Shown one piece after another: positions 9,496 to 18,530 of a DNA stretch of 64,000 nt. The notes under the pieces were generated by a model. That model worked only from the letters and a program-made list of their open reading frames with translations, ran no database searches and was not told the origin of the DNA. Position 1 is the first letter of the stretch; every line of letters begins with the position of its first letter. The position numbers and the translations under genes were made by a program. The stretch is from Gluconacetobacter dulcium (lineage in GTDB: Bacteria; Pseudomonadota; Alphaproteobacteria; Acetobacterales; Acetobacteraceae), in assembly GCF_014174165.1 (NCBI RefSeq), contig NZ_JABEQN010000024.1:1-64000 (forward strand). Direction: 5' to 3'.

Positions 9496-10764
9496 TTACT
9501 CGGCCGCCCGTGCGGGATTGTTCGGATGATGAGGCCAGGTCAGCACACCCTCCACCGGCTGCGGTACCATGGTGATGCAGTCATCGACCGGGCAGACATG
9601 GGCGCAGAGATTGCAGCCCACGCATTCCTCGTCGATCACTTCGTAACGGCGTGCGCTGTCGATGTGCAGTTTGGCGATGGCCTGGTGCGATGTGTCCTCG
9701 CAGGCGATGTGGCACAGGCCGCATTTGATGCAGGCATCCTGGTCGATTTTCGCGAGGGTCCTGAATTTCAGGTTGAGCTGGTTCCAGTTGACGAAATTCG
9801 GAATCGCGCGGCCGGTGACGTCGTCGATGGTGGCGAAGCCTTTCTGGTCCATCCAGTTGGACAGGCCGGTGATCATGTCTTCGACGATGCGGAAGCCGTA
9901 ATGCATCGCCGCCGTGCAGACTTGCAGTGTGCCGGCGCCCATGACGAGAAATTCCGCTGCGTCGCGCCAGGTTGAAATGCCGCCGATGCCTGAAATCGGC
10001 AGGCCGCGCGTCACGGCGTTGCGTGCGATCTCGCCCACCATGCGCAGTGCGATCGGCTTGACGGCCGGGCCGCAATAGCCGCCATGGGTGCCCAGGCCGC
10101 CGACCACCGGCATCGGCGCCATGGCGTCGAGATCGACCGCGACCACCGACTGGATGGTGTTGATCAGCGAGACCGCATCGGCACCGCCGCGCAGGGCGGC
10201 GCCGGCCGGTTGCATGATGTCGGTGATGTTCGGTGTGAGCTTCACGATGGTCGGCATGCGGGTGTTCTGCTTTACCCAGCGCGTGACCATCTCGACATAT
10301 TCGGGCACCTGGCCGACGGCCGAGCCCATGTTGCGTTCGGACATGCCATGCGGACAGCCGAAATTGAGTTCGATGCCGTCGGCCCCGGTTTCTTCCACCA
10401 GCGGCAGGATGCGTTTCCAGCTTTCCTCGACGCAGGGCACCATCAGGCTGACCACGATGGCGCGGTCGGGGTAGTCGCGTTTGACCGACTTGATTTCGGC
10501 CAGGTTGACGGCCAGCGGGCGGTCGGTGATCAGCTCGATATTGTTGAGCCCGACCAGCCGGTCGCCATTGTAATTGAAGGCGCCGTACCGGCTGCTGACA
10601 TTGACCACCGGCGGGTCTTCGCCCAGCGTTTTCCACACCACGCCGCCCCAGCCGGCCGCCAGCGCGCGGCGGACGTTATAGTCCTTGTCGGTCGGCGGGG
10701 CGGAGGCCAGCCAGAACGGGTTGGGCGAACGGATGCCGGCGAAGAGGCTGCGCAGATCGGCCAT
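9496..10764 (-). CDS. preA: NAD-dependent dihydropyrimidine dehydrogenase, catalytic subunit PreA
   Basis: 422 residues. A dihydroorotate-dehydrogenase-like FMN barrel (starts NPFWLASAPPTDKDYNVRRA; substrate-loop region ELNFGCPHGMSERNMGSAVG with the active-site Cys of CPHGM) is followed by two C-terminal 4Fe-4S motifs, CIKCGLCHIACED and CVGCNLCAHVCPVDDC. With PreT it interconverts uracil or thymine and the 5,6-dihydro form using NADH, the first step of reductive pyrimidine breakdown. It starts 3 bases after preT ends, so the two are one operon. No dihydropyrimidinase or beta-ureidopropionase is in the window, so the rest of the pathway must lie elsewhere. Confidence 0.95.
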   Translation of the reverse strand: MADLRSLFAGIRSPNPFWLASAPPTDKDYNVRRALAAGWGGVVWKTLGEDPPVVNVSSRYGAFNYNGDRLVGLNNIELITDRPLAVNLAEIKSVKRDYPDRAIVVSLMVPCVEESWKRILPLVEETGADGIELNFGCPHGMSERNMGSAVGQVPEYVEMVTRWVKQNTRMPTIVKLTPNITDIMQPAGAALRGGADAVSLINTIQSVVAVDLDAMAPMPVVGGLGTHGGYCGPAVKPIALRMVGEIARNAVTRGLPISGIGGISTWRDAAEFLVMGAGTLQVCTAAMHYGFRIVEDMITGLSNWMDQKGFATIDDVTGRAIPNFVNWNQLNLKFRTLAKIDQDACIKCGLCHIACEDTSHQAIAKLHIDSARRYEVIDEECVGCNLCAHVCPVDDCITMVPQPVEGVLTWPHHPNNPARAAE

Positions 10765-10767
10765 GGC

Positions 10768-12114
10768 TCAGGCTCCCGTTGCTTCTGTGAGATCGGCGTG
10801 GATGGCCTCGGCGGCGTTGCGGCCGTCGCGGACCGCCACCACCGTCAGGTCGTCGCCGGGCGTGCAGTCGCCGCCGGCATAGACGAAGCGGCGCGTGGTG
10901 CGCCCCTGGGCGTCGACCGCGATGCGGCCGTTTTCGATGGCGAGCGCGCCGCGATCCAGCGGGTCCGGCAGGAAAAGCTGGCCCACCGCCTTCAGCACCA
11001 TATCGGCCTCCAGCGTGAATGTGCCCTGGTCGTGGACCGGTCGACCCTCCAGCAGCCGGCCGCCGGTGAAGGTGATCGAGCGGACCGCGCCGTTGGTGCC
11101 GTCGAGGCGCTGCGGTGCGGCCCATGTGCGGATGGCGACGCCGTTGGTCTGCGCCCAGGCCTGCTCGACGCTGGTGGCCGACATGGTTTCGGCCCCGCGC
11201 CGATAGACCAGCGTGACCTCCTCGGCGCCCAGGCGGCGGGCCTGCACGGCGGCGTCGATGGCGGTGTTGCCGCCGCCGATCACGACCACGCGCCGCCCGA
11301 CCGGGACATCGGCCCCGGTGGTGGAAGCGCGCAGGCCGGCGATGAAATCCACGGCGTTGAGGACGCCGTCCAGATCCTCGCCCGCGATGCCCAGCGCGCG
11401 CACCCCGGCCTGGCCGATGGCGAGGAAGACGGCATCATATGCCGCTTCGAGATCGGCCAATGTGACGTCGCGGCCCAGCATCCGGCCGGTTTCGATGGTG
11501 ATGCCGCCGATGGCGGTGATGAAGTCGATTTCGTGCTGTGCGAAATCGTCCGGCACCTTGTAGGCGGCGATGCCGTATTCGTTCAGGCCGCCGGCCCTGG
11601 GCCGGGCATCGAGGATGGTGACCGTGTGACCGTACATGGCCAGGCGATGGGCGCAGGCCAGGCCGGCCGGCCCGGCGCCGACGATGGCGATGCGTCGGCC
11701 GGTTTCGGCGGCGCGGGGGAAGGGTTGGGTCCCCGCATGCATCTGCCAGTCGGTGGCATGGCGCTGCAATGCGCCGATGACGACCGGCTTTTCCTCCTGC
11801 GCCGTGCGCACGCATGCGCCTTCGCACAGGATTTCGGTCGGGCAGACGCGGGCGCAGGAGCCGCCGAGGATGTTGGACGCCAGGATGGTGCGCGCCGCGC
11901 CGGCCAGGTTGCCGGTGGCGATGCCCCGGATGAAGCCGGGGATGTCGATGCCGGTGGGGCAGGCCTCCACGCACGGCGCGTCGTAGCAGAAATAGCAGCG
12001 ATCAGCCTCGATCGACGCCTGGCCGCGTGTCAGCGGCGGGTGGGCGTCGGCGAAATTGATGGCCAGGCATTCGGATGACAGGCGGTTGGCGGCAATGTCC
12101 GGGCGCGAATCCAC
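10768..12114 (-). CDS. preT: NAD(P)-dependent oxidoreductase PreT (dihydropyrimidine dehydrogenase electron-transfer subunit)
   Basis: 448 residues, glutamate-synthase small-subunit fold. The N-terminal cysteine-rich domain (CYFCYDAPCVEACPTGIDIP; later CARVCPTEILCEGAC) holds Fe-S clusters. The FAD-binding GAGPAGLACAHRL and NAD-binding VIGGGNTAID motifs follow, and the C-terminal FAD contact is VYAGGDCTPG. It passes electrons from NADH to PreA. First gene of the preTA operon; a RutR-like palindrome sits about 80 bases upstream. Confidence 0.94.
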   Translation of the reverse strand: MDSRPDIAANRLSSECLAINFADAHPPLTRGQASIEADRCYFCYDAPCVEACPTGIDIPGFIRGIATGNLAGAARTILASNILGGSCARVCPTEILCEGACVRTAQEEKPVVIGALQRHATDWQMHAGTQPFPRAAETGRRIAIVGAGPAGLACAHRLAMYGHTVTILDARPRAGGLNEYGIAAYKVPDDFAQHEIDFITAIGGITIETGRMLGRDVTLADLEAAYDAVFLAIGQAGVRALGIAGEDLDGVLNAVDFIAGLRASTTGADVPVGRRVVVIGGGNTAIDAAVQARRLGAEEVTLVYRRGAETMSATSVEQAWAQTNGVAIRTWAAPQRLDGTNGAVRSITFTGGRLLEGRPVHDQGTFTLEADMVLKAVGQLFLPDPLDRGALAIENGRIAVDAQGRTTRRFVYAGGDCTPGDDLTVVAVRDGRNAAEAIHADLTEATGA

Positions 12115-12192
12115 GATAGACGGTCTCCGTCATGAAGCATGACCTGTGACATTATCTATCGCAGAGTTTGTATTTATTTCGCAATGAAAAAT

Positions 12193-12208
12193 TTGACTGT
12201 TTGGTCAG
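12193..12208. promoter_or_regulatory. Candidate RutR operator upstream of preTA
   Basis: TTGACTGTTTGGTCAG matches the known RutR palindrome TTGACCA-NN-TGGTCAA at 11 of 14 defined positions. It lies about 80 bases upstream of preT, in the short AT-rich gap beside the phosphatase stop. RutR is a TetR-type repressor of pyrimidine use released by uracil, so the position fits the function of preTA. The match is by eye; no rutR gene is in the window. Confidence 0.5.
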
Positions 12209-13467
12209 AAAATTATGATGGGGCGCAGAGTCCCCGCCGGGCAGAGTGTCGCGCCCCCGCAGGTGCCGATCGGCAGGGTCGCTGCGCCGCTGCCTGCAAG
12301 GTCCGGCCGCCGGGCTGCCCGAAGCTGTTCGAGCCCCTGATGGAGGATGACCGCGCGCACCACGCGGCTGCCATCCTTCAGGCGCCAGCGCTCGAAGGCC
12401 AGGGTCGTGTCCGGCGCCGTGTAATCGGGCTGGTCGGTGAAGGTCCAGTCGAGGCCGAAGATCGCCGCCAGCGTGTCCAGCGTCGTGTCATGGCCGGCGA
12501 ACAGGATGACCCGCGTGTTTGGCCCGATTGCGCTGTGGTCGGGCAGGGTGACCGGGAGGTCGGCCATCAGGTCGATGATGGCGCGGGACAGGACCGCTCC
12601 GCGCGGGACGGCGAAGGCGGGCTGGCGACGGGTCAGTGCCGCCGCATATCCGTGCGCGGGCAGGACCGTGGCCAGCAGCGCGGCGGCGTTCGGCGCGCCC
12701 CAGGCCACCTGTTCCGGCGCCATGCCCTGCGCATAGGCCAGCATCATGTTCTCGGCGATGGTGGCGGCCAGGAGCGGGCCGCCCGTGAGGTGCGGCGTGC
12801 CGTGGGGATTGGAAAGGGTCAGAGGCTCCGTCAGGCACGGGCCGGCCGGTCTTGCGCAGCCGTCGGGCGCGACGAGCGCCTGGAGGCGTGTCAGCGCGGC
12901 CTGGACCGGTGGCGGCCGGTGGTCGCGGTCACGGGCGACGCCCTGCTCCAGAGCCTTGGTTGCGCGCGTTTCGTCCCGTTTCGCGGCGCCGGTGCCGACG
13001 GCATTGAAGATTGGGTCGGCGTGGCCTGCGGGCAGGGCGCGGGACTGGAGGTCGCAACGTGGAGCGAGACGGTCGGCCATGATCGCGCCGCTCTGGCGCG
13101 TGCGGTCGTCGGCGGCGTCGGCCCAGATCGCGACCGCTTCGGGAGCGGGACAGCCGGTGGCGGGGAGGAGGCCGAACTGGCGGTAACGCTGGCCCAGCGC
13201 GTCCGTCATGGCGGCCAGGGCCGCGCGGCCGTGCGCGGTCAGTTGCCCCGGCGGGACCGGCCAGGCCGGCCAGTCGCGGCCGGTCTGGGCTTTCAGCTCC
13301 GCCGGTGCCCTGGTGGGGCTGCGGATGCCATGCCGCGCGACCAGCACGATTTTCTCCAGCGTTGCGCCGGCCAGGGGATCGTCGGGCCTTTCGGCTGCGC
13401 GGGTGTTGCCGCCCAGCGTTGCGGCCAGGAGCAGGGTCGCGCCGACGGCGCGGGCGATGGTTCTCAT
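12205..13467 (-). CDS. Periplasmic histidine acid phosphatase (AppA/Agp-like)
   Basis: 420 residues with a Sec signal peptide (cleavage near TRAAERP). The branch-2 histidine phosphatase signature is complete: ARHGIRSPT near residue 44 supplies the phosphorylated His and flanking Arg, and AGHDTTLDTL near 315 supplies the HD proton donor. Length and HD motif fit E. coli AppA phytase and glucose-1-phosphatase, which hydrolyse phytate or sugar phosphates in the periplasm; which one is meant here cannot be told. Its start overlaps the stop of the upstream TonB receptor (ATGA), so the two are translationally coupled and likely handle the same organic phosphate. Last gene of the sigma-FecR-receptor unit. 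Confidence 0.88.
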   Translation of the reverse strand: MRTIARAVGATLLLAATLGGNTRAAERPDDPLAGATLEKIVLVARHGIRSPTRAPAELKAQTGRDWPAWPVPPGQLTAHGRAALAAMTDALGQRYRQFGLLPATGCPAPEAVAIWADAADDRTRQSGAIMADRLAPRCDLQSRALPAGHADPIFNAVGTGAAKRDETRATKALEQGVARDRDHRPPPVQAALTRLQALVAPDGCARPAGPCLTEPLTLSNPHGTPHLTGGPLLAATIAENMMLAYAQGMAPEQVAWGAPNAAALLATVLPAHGYAAALTRRQPAFAVPRGAVLSRAIIDLMADLPVTLPDHSAIGPNTRVILFAGHDTTLDTLAAIFGLDWTFTDQPDYTAPDTTLAFERWRLKDGSRVVRAVILHQGLEQLRAARRPDLAGSGAATLPIGTCGGATLCPAGTLRPIIIF

Positions 13468-15977
13468 GGGAGCGTTGCCGACAGGTTGAAGAAGATGCTG
13501 CGGCCCGACAGGCGCCAGTACAGCGGCGCGCCGTCGGGATAGCCGGCGCTGGCGGCCGACTGGTTGCCGGCGAAATCGCTGATGGCGTGGCTGTCGAACA
13601 GGTTGGCGATCTTCAGGCTGGCGGTCAGGTCGCTCATGAAACCACTCAGGTGGTGGAAATGCCAGCCCAGGGCCAGGTCGGCGGTGGTGATGCTGCCGAT
13701 ACGATACTGGTTGGCGAACGCGGTGTGACCGTCGCTGTTGGTGGTGCTGTCGAGGCCCCAGTGATTGCCGACGAATTTGCCGATCAGCGAGAAATATGGA
13801 CCCGTTCCGTTGTCGTACAGCAGGCCGAAGGAGGCCAGTATGTTCGGGGTGGACGCGATGCGCGTATGGGTGTGTTTGTACTGGGCGTCGTTCAGGCTGT
13901 AATTGCCGTAGAGCGAGAAGCCGGCGCCCAGGGCGTATTGGCCTTCGATCTCAAGACCCTTGTAGATGGCGCCGCCGCTGTTGACCGAGGTGCTCTGGGT
14001 GCCGATGCCGGGGACCTTGATCTGGGCCGAGGCGATGTAGTTGGAGAAATCGATGTAATAGGCATCGGCCGAGAGGGTCCAGCGCGTCTTCTGGAGGACG
14101 GTGCCGACCTGGTAGTTCAGCGTGGTTTCGGGGCTGACATTGCCGACATTCTGGGTCTGGAACACGCTCATCGGCGGGGCGAGGAAGCCGCGTGCGATCT
14201 GGCCGTAGGCGCTCCAGCCCGGCAGGATGATCTGGTTGATCGCGATCGAGGGTTGCCAGGACGTGAAGGTCTGGCGGTCGTTGAGCGGCATCTTGGTGGA
14301 TTTGTTGATCGCGGCATCGTAATCGCGGTGGAAATAGGAATATTTGATGCCGGGTTTGACCGTCATGCCCTTGATGGGATGCCAGTCGAATTCGAGATAG
14401 GGCTGAACCGTCGTGTTCAGGTCCGAAATATTGTAGCTGTATGCGGAACCTGTCTTGCCGGGTACCGGGATGCCGCCCTGGGTGAGGTCGATGGCGTAGC
14501 TGTAGCGCCGGTCGTCCTGCACGTCGGCCCAGGCGCCGAACAGGACGTCGCCGACCGGTGTGGCGGCGCGAAAGCGCATCGTATCGCCATAATCGCGGAA
14601 GCCGGCGCGGGCGTATTTGCCGGGGATGTCGTGTTTGTAGGTGGCCAGTTTCTTGCCGGCGGCGGAATAGAATGTGACGCCGTTGGCGGAGGGGGCGTCC
14701 TGGCTGGCGTCGGTCGATTCGGTGTAATCATGCACGAAGCCGTCGGTGTACAGCTTGTTTTCGAATGTCAGCCAGGGGGTGAGGCGGGTCTTGAGATTGA
14801 CGTAGCTGAAATCGGACTGGTAGGTGCTGGGATTGTAGCCGTAGTAGCATTGCAGCGCGCGATCGAAACACAGCCCGTAATCATGGCCGTATTTCGCATA
14901 TTCCGCCAGTGTCGCGCCCTGGGTGGTGTATTGCCATTCCCTGTCGTAGGTCGTCAGCAGGGTGACGGTGGTCTGTTCGCCCAGTGCGATCACGTCCTTG
15001 AACAGCAGGTTGCTGCGCCGTTCGGCCGATCCGGTCAGGTAGCCGTCGGTTTCCTCATGCTGCATGTCCAGCACCATCGAGCCGAAGCGGGTCTTGCCGC
15101 TGTCCAGTTCGATGCCGCCGGCGCGGGTGTTGAAACTGCCGTAGGTACCGTAAGGCGTGACGCCGAAATGCTTTGCCGGTTCGCGGGATTCGAAGCCCAT
15201 CGTGCCGCCGAAGGTGGCGTTGCCGCTGGTCGAGGCCGTGCCGGGGCCGCGATCGACCCGCACCTGATCGAGAAAATGCGAGATGAAGAGCGAAGACGTG
15301 GTGTGGCCCAGGTCGGTGGCATCGCCGAACGGGATGCCGTCGAACGTCATGTTGTACTGACCGTCCTGAAAGCCGCGCAGGCTGATTTTCTCGGCCTTGC
15401 CCATGCCCGGGCCGTTCGGGTTCTGCGACCAGACGCTGGGCTGGAACTTGATGATGTCGTCCACGCTGGCCAGCGGGATGATGTTGTTGGTGATGAAGCG
15501 TTTCTGGATCACCGAAGTGGGCTCGGTGATCGTCAGCGGCACGGTTGATGGGGCCAGGCGTTCGGCGCGGCGGATGACGGTGATGTCCTCTGCGTCTTTC
15601 CTGTCGGTGTGGGTGGGGTGGCCGGGGTGGGGTGGCGTGCCTGCCGGGCCTTCGATCAGCAGGCCGCCGTCATGCTGCGGCACGGCATGCAGGCCGCTGC
15701 CGCGCAGCAGGCGGGAGGCCGCGTCTTCCACGCTGAGCGTGCCGTCCACGGCTGGAGCGGAACGGTTGCCGATGTCGCTGCTGGCAAAAAGGATGTCGCG
15801 CCCGCTGATGCGCGCCAGGTCTTCCAGCGATTCCGCCAGGGGCTGGGCGCGCAGGTGCACGGTGACGGGGGCGGCGGTACCGGCCCGTGCCGGCTGGAGA
15901 CCGGCGAGGGTGGTGGACATGATCAGGAGGGCGGCCAGGGTCTGCGGCGAAGGGTGTGGAGACGGCGAGCGTGACAT
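13464..15977 (-). CDS. TonB-dependent receptor with N-terminal signalling (STN) domain
   Basis: 837 residues. Signal peptide to about residue 32, then a secretin/TonB short N-terminal domain (about 40-105: VHLRAQPLAESLEDLARIS, then the DGTLSVEDAASRLLRGSGL stretch), as in FecA-type transducers that talk to a FecR protein. A proline/histidine linker leads into the plug (ISLRGFQDGQYNMTFDGIP) and a 22-strand barrel ending in an aromatic residue region. AGGA lies 8 bases before the ATG. The ECF sigma and FecR genes lie directly upstream on the same strand and a phosphatase is coupled downstream. The ligand is unknown; iron chelate is the default, organic phosphate is suggested by the neighbour. 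Confidence 0.9.
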   Translation of the reverse strand: MSRSPSPHPSPQTLAALLIMSTTLAGLQPARAGTAAPVTVHLRAQPLAESLEDLARISGRDILFASSDIGNRSAPAVDGTLSVEDAASRLLRGSGLHAVPQHDGGLLIEGPAGTPPHPGHPTHTDRKDAEDITVIRRAERLAPSTVPLTITEPTSVIQKRFITNNIIPLASVDDIIKFQPSVWSQNPNGPGMGKAEKISLRGFQDGQYNMTFDGIPFGDATDLGHTTSSLFISHFLDQVRVDRGPGTASTSGNATFGGTMGFESREPAKHFGVTPYGTYGSFNTRAGGIELDSGKTRFGSMVLDMQHEETDGYLTGSAERRSNLLFKDVIALGEQTTVTLLTTYDREWQYTTQGATLAEYAKYGHDYGLCFDRALQCYYGYNPSTYQSDFSYVNLKTRLTPWLTFENKLYTDGFVHDYTESTDASQDAPSANGVTFYSAAGKKLATYKHDIPGKYARAGFRDYGDTMRFRAATPVGDVLFGAWADVQDDRRYSYAIDLTQGGIPVPGKTGSAYSYNISDLNTTVQPYLEFDWHPIKGMTVKPGIKYSYFHRDYDAAINKSTKMPLNDRQTFTSWQPSIAINQIILPGWSAYGQIARGFLAPPMSVFQTQNVGNVSPETTLNYQVGTVLQKTRWTLSADAYYIDFSNYIASAQIKVPGIGTQSTSVNSGGAIYKGLEIEGQYALGAGFSLYGNYSLNDAQYKHTHTRIASTPNILASFGLLYDNGTGPYFSLIGKFVGNHWGLDSTTNSDGHTAFANQYRIGSITTADLALGWHFHHLSGFMSDLTASLKIANLFDSHAISDFAGNQSAASAGYPDGAPLYWRLSGRSIFFNLSATLP

Positions 15978-16068
15978 CGGGGGAATCCTGTCTGTGGCGC
16001 CGGTTGCGCCGGCTTACAGGCGTGACGAACTCCCGCGATGAGTCCTCAATGTATCCGCGCGCGTTTCA

Positions 16069-16965
16069 TCAAAGCTTCACAATGCGCAGGGTGTGGGTGC
16101 CTTCGATCCGTACGGGAAGGAGATGCGTCAGGGCGCGGGCGAAGCCTGCCATGTTGCCGGTATGGTAGAGCCCGCTGATGCGCAGCGCGCCGACGACGGG
16201 TGACGTGATTTCCATTTTCTGTTCGCTGTAGCGGTTCATTTCCATGATCGCCATGCTCAGCGGCGTATCGCGGAAGACGACGCGCCCCGTTCGCCAGGCG
16301 ATCAGGTCGTCCAGTCTGGGGTGGTCGATGCAGGGGGCTTGGCCGGTGCGCAGGATGAGGCGTGTGCCGCTGCCGATCGTGATCGGGGCCGCGCCGGAAG
16401 CCGGGAAGGCCGTCAGCAGGCCGGCCAGGACCGTGGCGGTCACCCCGTCAGGGAGGACGCCGATATCGAACTGACCGGCCGGGGAGGTGAGTGTGCCGGT
16501 GGGCGTGGCCAGGCGCAGGGGGGCGCCGCCGCCGGGGAGCGACAGGGCGATCCGGCCGCCGGGTAGCCACGCCTGACCGGGTGCGCCCGCGGGGGGGAGG
16601 ATGAGCATGCTCTGGGTATCGAGCAGCAGGTCGGCGCCGCCCGGCAGGACGCAGCGGCGCCGTTCGCCTGTTGCGGTACGCAGGACCATGGCTTCGGCCG
16701 GTGCGCCGGGCAGGCCGAACAGGCTGGCCGCCAGCCCGATTCCGCCCGCCAGGACGGTGCGGCGCGAGGCTGTGACCGGGCGTGACCGGCCATGCGCCAG
16801 TGTGGCCGATGAGGCCCAGACGCCGGACATCAGGGCGAACACCTCGCGGTGGCGGGGGTGTTCGTCCAGCCATGCGGTGAAACGGCGCCGGTCGTCTTCG
16901 GTGCAGTCTTCGGCCCGCAGGCGGGCGGACCAGCGGGCGGCGGTCTGGACGGTGCTGTCGCTCAT
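16069..16965 (-). CDS. FecR-family anti-sigma / sigma regulator
   Basis: 298 residues from ATG 16965, which overlaps the stop of the sigma gene as ATGA; the longer open frame upstream only covers the sigma gene in another phase. The N-terminal DUF4880-like cytoplasmic part (TAARWSARLRAEDCTEDDRR, FTAWLDEHPRHREVF) binds the sigma factor. One membrane segment lies at about 85-105 (TVLAGGIGLAASLFGLPG), then the periplasmic FecR domain (RRCVLPGGADLLLDTQSML) and a C-terminal part that would touch the receptor's STN domain. Known logic: ligand-loaded receptor signals through FecR to free the sigma factor. Confidence 0.9.
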   Translation of the reverse strand: MSDSTVQTAARWSARLRAEDCTEDDRRRFTAWLDEHPRHREVFALMSGVWASSATLAHGRSRPVTASRRTVLAGGIGLAASLFGLPGAPAEAMVLRTATGERRRCVLPGGADLLLDTQSMLILPPAGAPGQAWLPGGRIALSLPGGGAPLRLATPTGTLTSPAGQFDIGVLPDGVTATVLAGLLTAFPASGAAPITIGSGTRLILRTGQAPCIDHPRLDDLIAWRTGRVVFRDTPLSMAIMEMNRYSEQKMEITSPVVGALRISGLYHTGNMAGFARALTHLLPVRIEGTHTLRIVKL

Positions 16966-17456
16966 GGCGGGTCGACGTCCAGCAGGGCCGTCGTGAGGAT
17001 GCACAGCGCCCTGTTGATCTGTTTTTCGACCGTGCTGACGCTGACGCCGAGCTGGGCGGCGATGGTACGGTAGGGCAGGTGGTCCAGCCGGTGCATCAGG
17101 AAGATGCGTGCGGTGCGGGCGTCGAGGCCCGTGAAGGCGGTCGAGAGCCGGGCCAGTTGCTGCCGGCCCAGCACCACGGCGTCGGGCAGGGGCATCGGAC
17201 AGGCGATGGCCTCCGTCTGGTCGGGAGGGAGGCTTACCAGGCCGTCGCGTTGTTCGCGCCGATATTCGTCGATGGCCAGGTTTCGCGCCGTGCGCAGCAC
17301 GTAAGCTTCGGTGTTGGCGATGCCCGTGTGGCCGCGTTCCAGGATGTGGAGCAGGGCTGTCTGCAACAGGTCTTCGGAATCGTGCCGCCCGGTCAGGCGG
17401 CGAATGCGGGCATGCAGCGACGCCCACCCGGTCTGCCGGATCGCCCAATCCGTCAT
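16962..17456 (-). CDS. ECF RNA polymerase sigma factor (FecI-like)
   Basis: 164 residues from ATG 17456, preceded by GAGGG; an in-frame start at 17543 exists but would add a charged tail without homology to the family. Region 2 (HDSEDLLQTALLHILERG, then RTARNLAIDEYRRE) and region 4 (LDHLPYRTIAAQLGVSVSTV EK) are clear. It is the first gene of sigma-FecR-receptor-phosphatase on the minus strand and presumably directs transcription of the receptor pair from a promoter in the 91-base gap at 15978-16068, which I could not resolve. Confidence 0.9.
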   Translation of the reverse strand: MTDWAIRQTGWASLHARIRRLTGRHDSEDLLQTALLHILERGHTGIANTEAYVLRTARNLAIDEYRREQRDGLVSLPPDQTEAIACPMPLPDAVVLGRQQLARLSTAFTGLDARTARIFLMHRLDHLPYRTIAAQLGVSVSTVEKQINRALCILTTALLDVDPP

Positions 17457-17613
17457 GTCCCTCGCGCCCTCGCCCCATTTCTGCCGGTAGACGGCCTGTC
17501 CGGTATCGGGGCGGACCCTAGAGGCGCGGTCTGGCCCTGTCATCGGCGCGGGGTGGGTAACGGATCGGTCTTCTTGAAAACTTCATGATCGCGGAGCGCA
17601 TTCCTGCCCTGAC

Positions 17614-17643
17614 TTGTTTTTCGGGTTCCAGCAACATTATGTT
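17614..17643 (+). promoter_or_regulatory. Possible sigma-70 promoter before the YfdX gene
   Basis: TTGTTT (17614-17619), 18-base spacer, TATGTT (17638-17643) in the divergent gap between the sigma gene and the YfdX gene. The -10 box is so near the ATG at 17658 that translation may begin at the in-frame ATG 17670 or 17679 instead. Weak. Confidence 0.3.
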
Positions 17644-17657
17644 AAAAAAGAAGTCCC

Positions 17658-18392
17658 ATGACGAAAAGGATGTCTGACATGCGGATTATGGCCTCGTTGG
17701 CGGTTGTCGCAGCCCTTGGTAGCGTGCCCTCGTTGTCGCATGCCGCGTCGCTGCATGCGGCGTGGGAGAAGTTCAAGGCCGGTCGCGCCCTGCACCATCT
17801 TTCCAAAGATGGAGAGCGTGCGCTGGCCGACATCCTGACCGCCCAGCAGTTCGTGGCGCAGGGTAAGGTGGATCAGGCCGTGCCGCCGCTTTATGACGCG
17901 CAGAAGCGGCTGGAAGCCGCCCGCAAGGCGGAGAAGCGCTTCAATGTGGCCGAGAGTGCGCTCCAGCCCGCGCCGCAGCATCCGGTGTCTCCGACGCACC
18001 AGCCGGTGACGACACCGACCGACTGGGTGCCGGTGGGCGGCGAATTCGTGGCCAGCGACATCCTGGCGCCCGAGAAGAAGGCGGCGGTCGCAACGGCCAA
18101 TGCCCAGCTCAAGGCGGGCGACAGCCAGGCGGCGGCCCAGACGATGCAGGTTGTCGGCGAGGATGTGGATTTCATCGTCGCGCTGGCGCCGCTGGATCAG
18201 ATGGAGGGCGCGGTGAACCGGGCGACCGTGTTCGTCGAAGGACGCCAGCCCAAGCAGGCGGCCGATGCGCTGAACCAGGCGCTGGACGGGATCGTCTTCG
18301 TCTCGCAGGATTTCGTTGAAACGCTGCCGTCGGCTTCGGGGCCGGCCGCCGCGCCGGCTGCGACGGCAGCGGTTCCGACGCCCAAGAAATAA
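17658..18392 (+). CDS. YfdX-family periplasmic protein
   Basis: 244 residues with a signal peptide ending SLSHA (about residue 30). The body matches the YfdX family: an alpha-helical N-part (KDGERALADILTAQQFVAQG), the signature DWVPVGGEF followed by EKKAAVATANAQLKAGD, and the tail QAADALNQALDGIVFVSQD, ending in an Ala/Pro-rich stretch. Family function is not established; E. coli YfdX is linked to acid and antibiotic tolerance and oligomerises in a pH-dependent way. The gene is monocistronic with a hairpin downstream. Three in-frame ATGs (17658, 17670, 17679) precede the hydrophobic core; AAGAAG favours the first. Confidence 0.82.
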   Translation: MTKRMSDMRIMASLAVVAALGSVPSLSHAASLHAAWEKFKAGRALHHLSKDGERALADILTAQQFVAQGKVDQAVPPLYDAQKRLEAARKAEKRFNVAESALQPAPQHPVSPTHQPVTTPTDWVPVGGEFVASDILAPEKKAAVATANAQLKAGDSQAAAQTMQVVGEDVDFIVALAPLDQMEGAVNRATVFVEGRQPKQAADALNQALDGIVFVSQDFVETLPSASGPAAAPAATAAVPTPKK

Positions 18393-18408
18393 CGAGGCCA
18401 TGGGGCGG

Positions 18409-18436
18409 GGACGGACGAGGTTCGTTTCCGTCCTTT
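18409..18436 (+). terminator. Probable terminator after YfdX gene
   Basis: GGACGGA (18409-18415) and TCCGTCC (18427-18433) form a 7-bp stem with an 11-base loop, followed by TTT, 17 bases after the stop. Confidence 0.45.
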
Positions 18437-18530
18437 CCTGAGTAAACGCCTTCTGTTGCTCCTTGCCTCGTCCTGCTCCGCGGGGGTAGGGGAGAAGCGG
18501 TAGGTTTGTAACGAACGAGGTGGCCGGGCC

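Noticed and set aside
10084-12078. 664-codon open frame on the plus strand
   Set aside because: Lies across preA and preT in antisense; preTA motifs are unmistakable and the frame has none.
13305-15548. 747-codon open frame on the plus strand
   Set aside because: Antisense to the STN-type TonB receptor; its Gly/Ala/Val/Asp-rich sequence has no domain and arises from GC-rich third-position bias.
16965-17478. N-terminal extension of the FecR gene to 17478
   Set aside because: The stretch overlaps the sigma factor in another frame and reads as Arg/Pro-rich nonsense; the ATGA overlap fixes the start at 16965.
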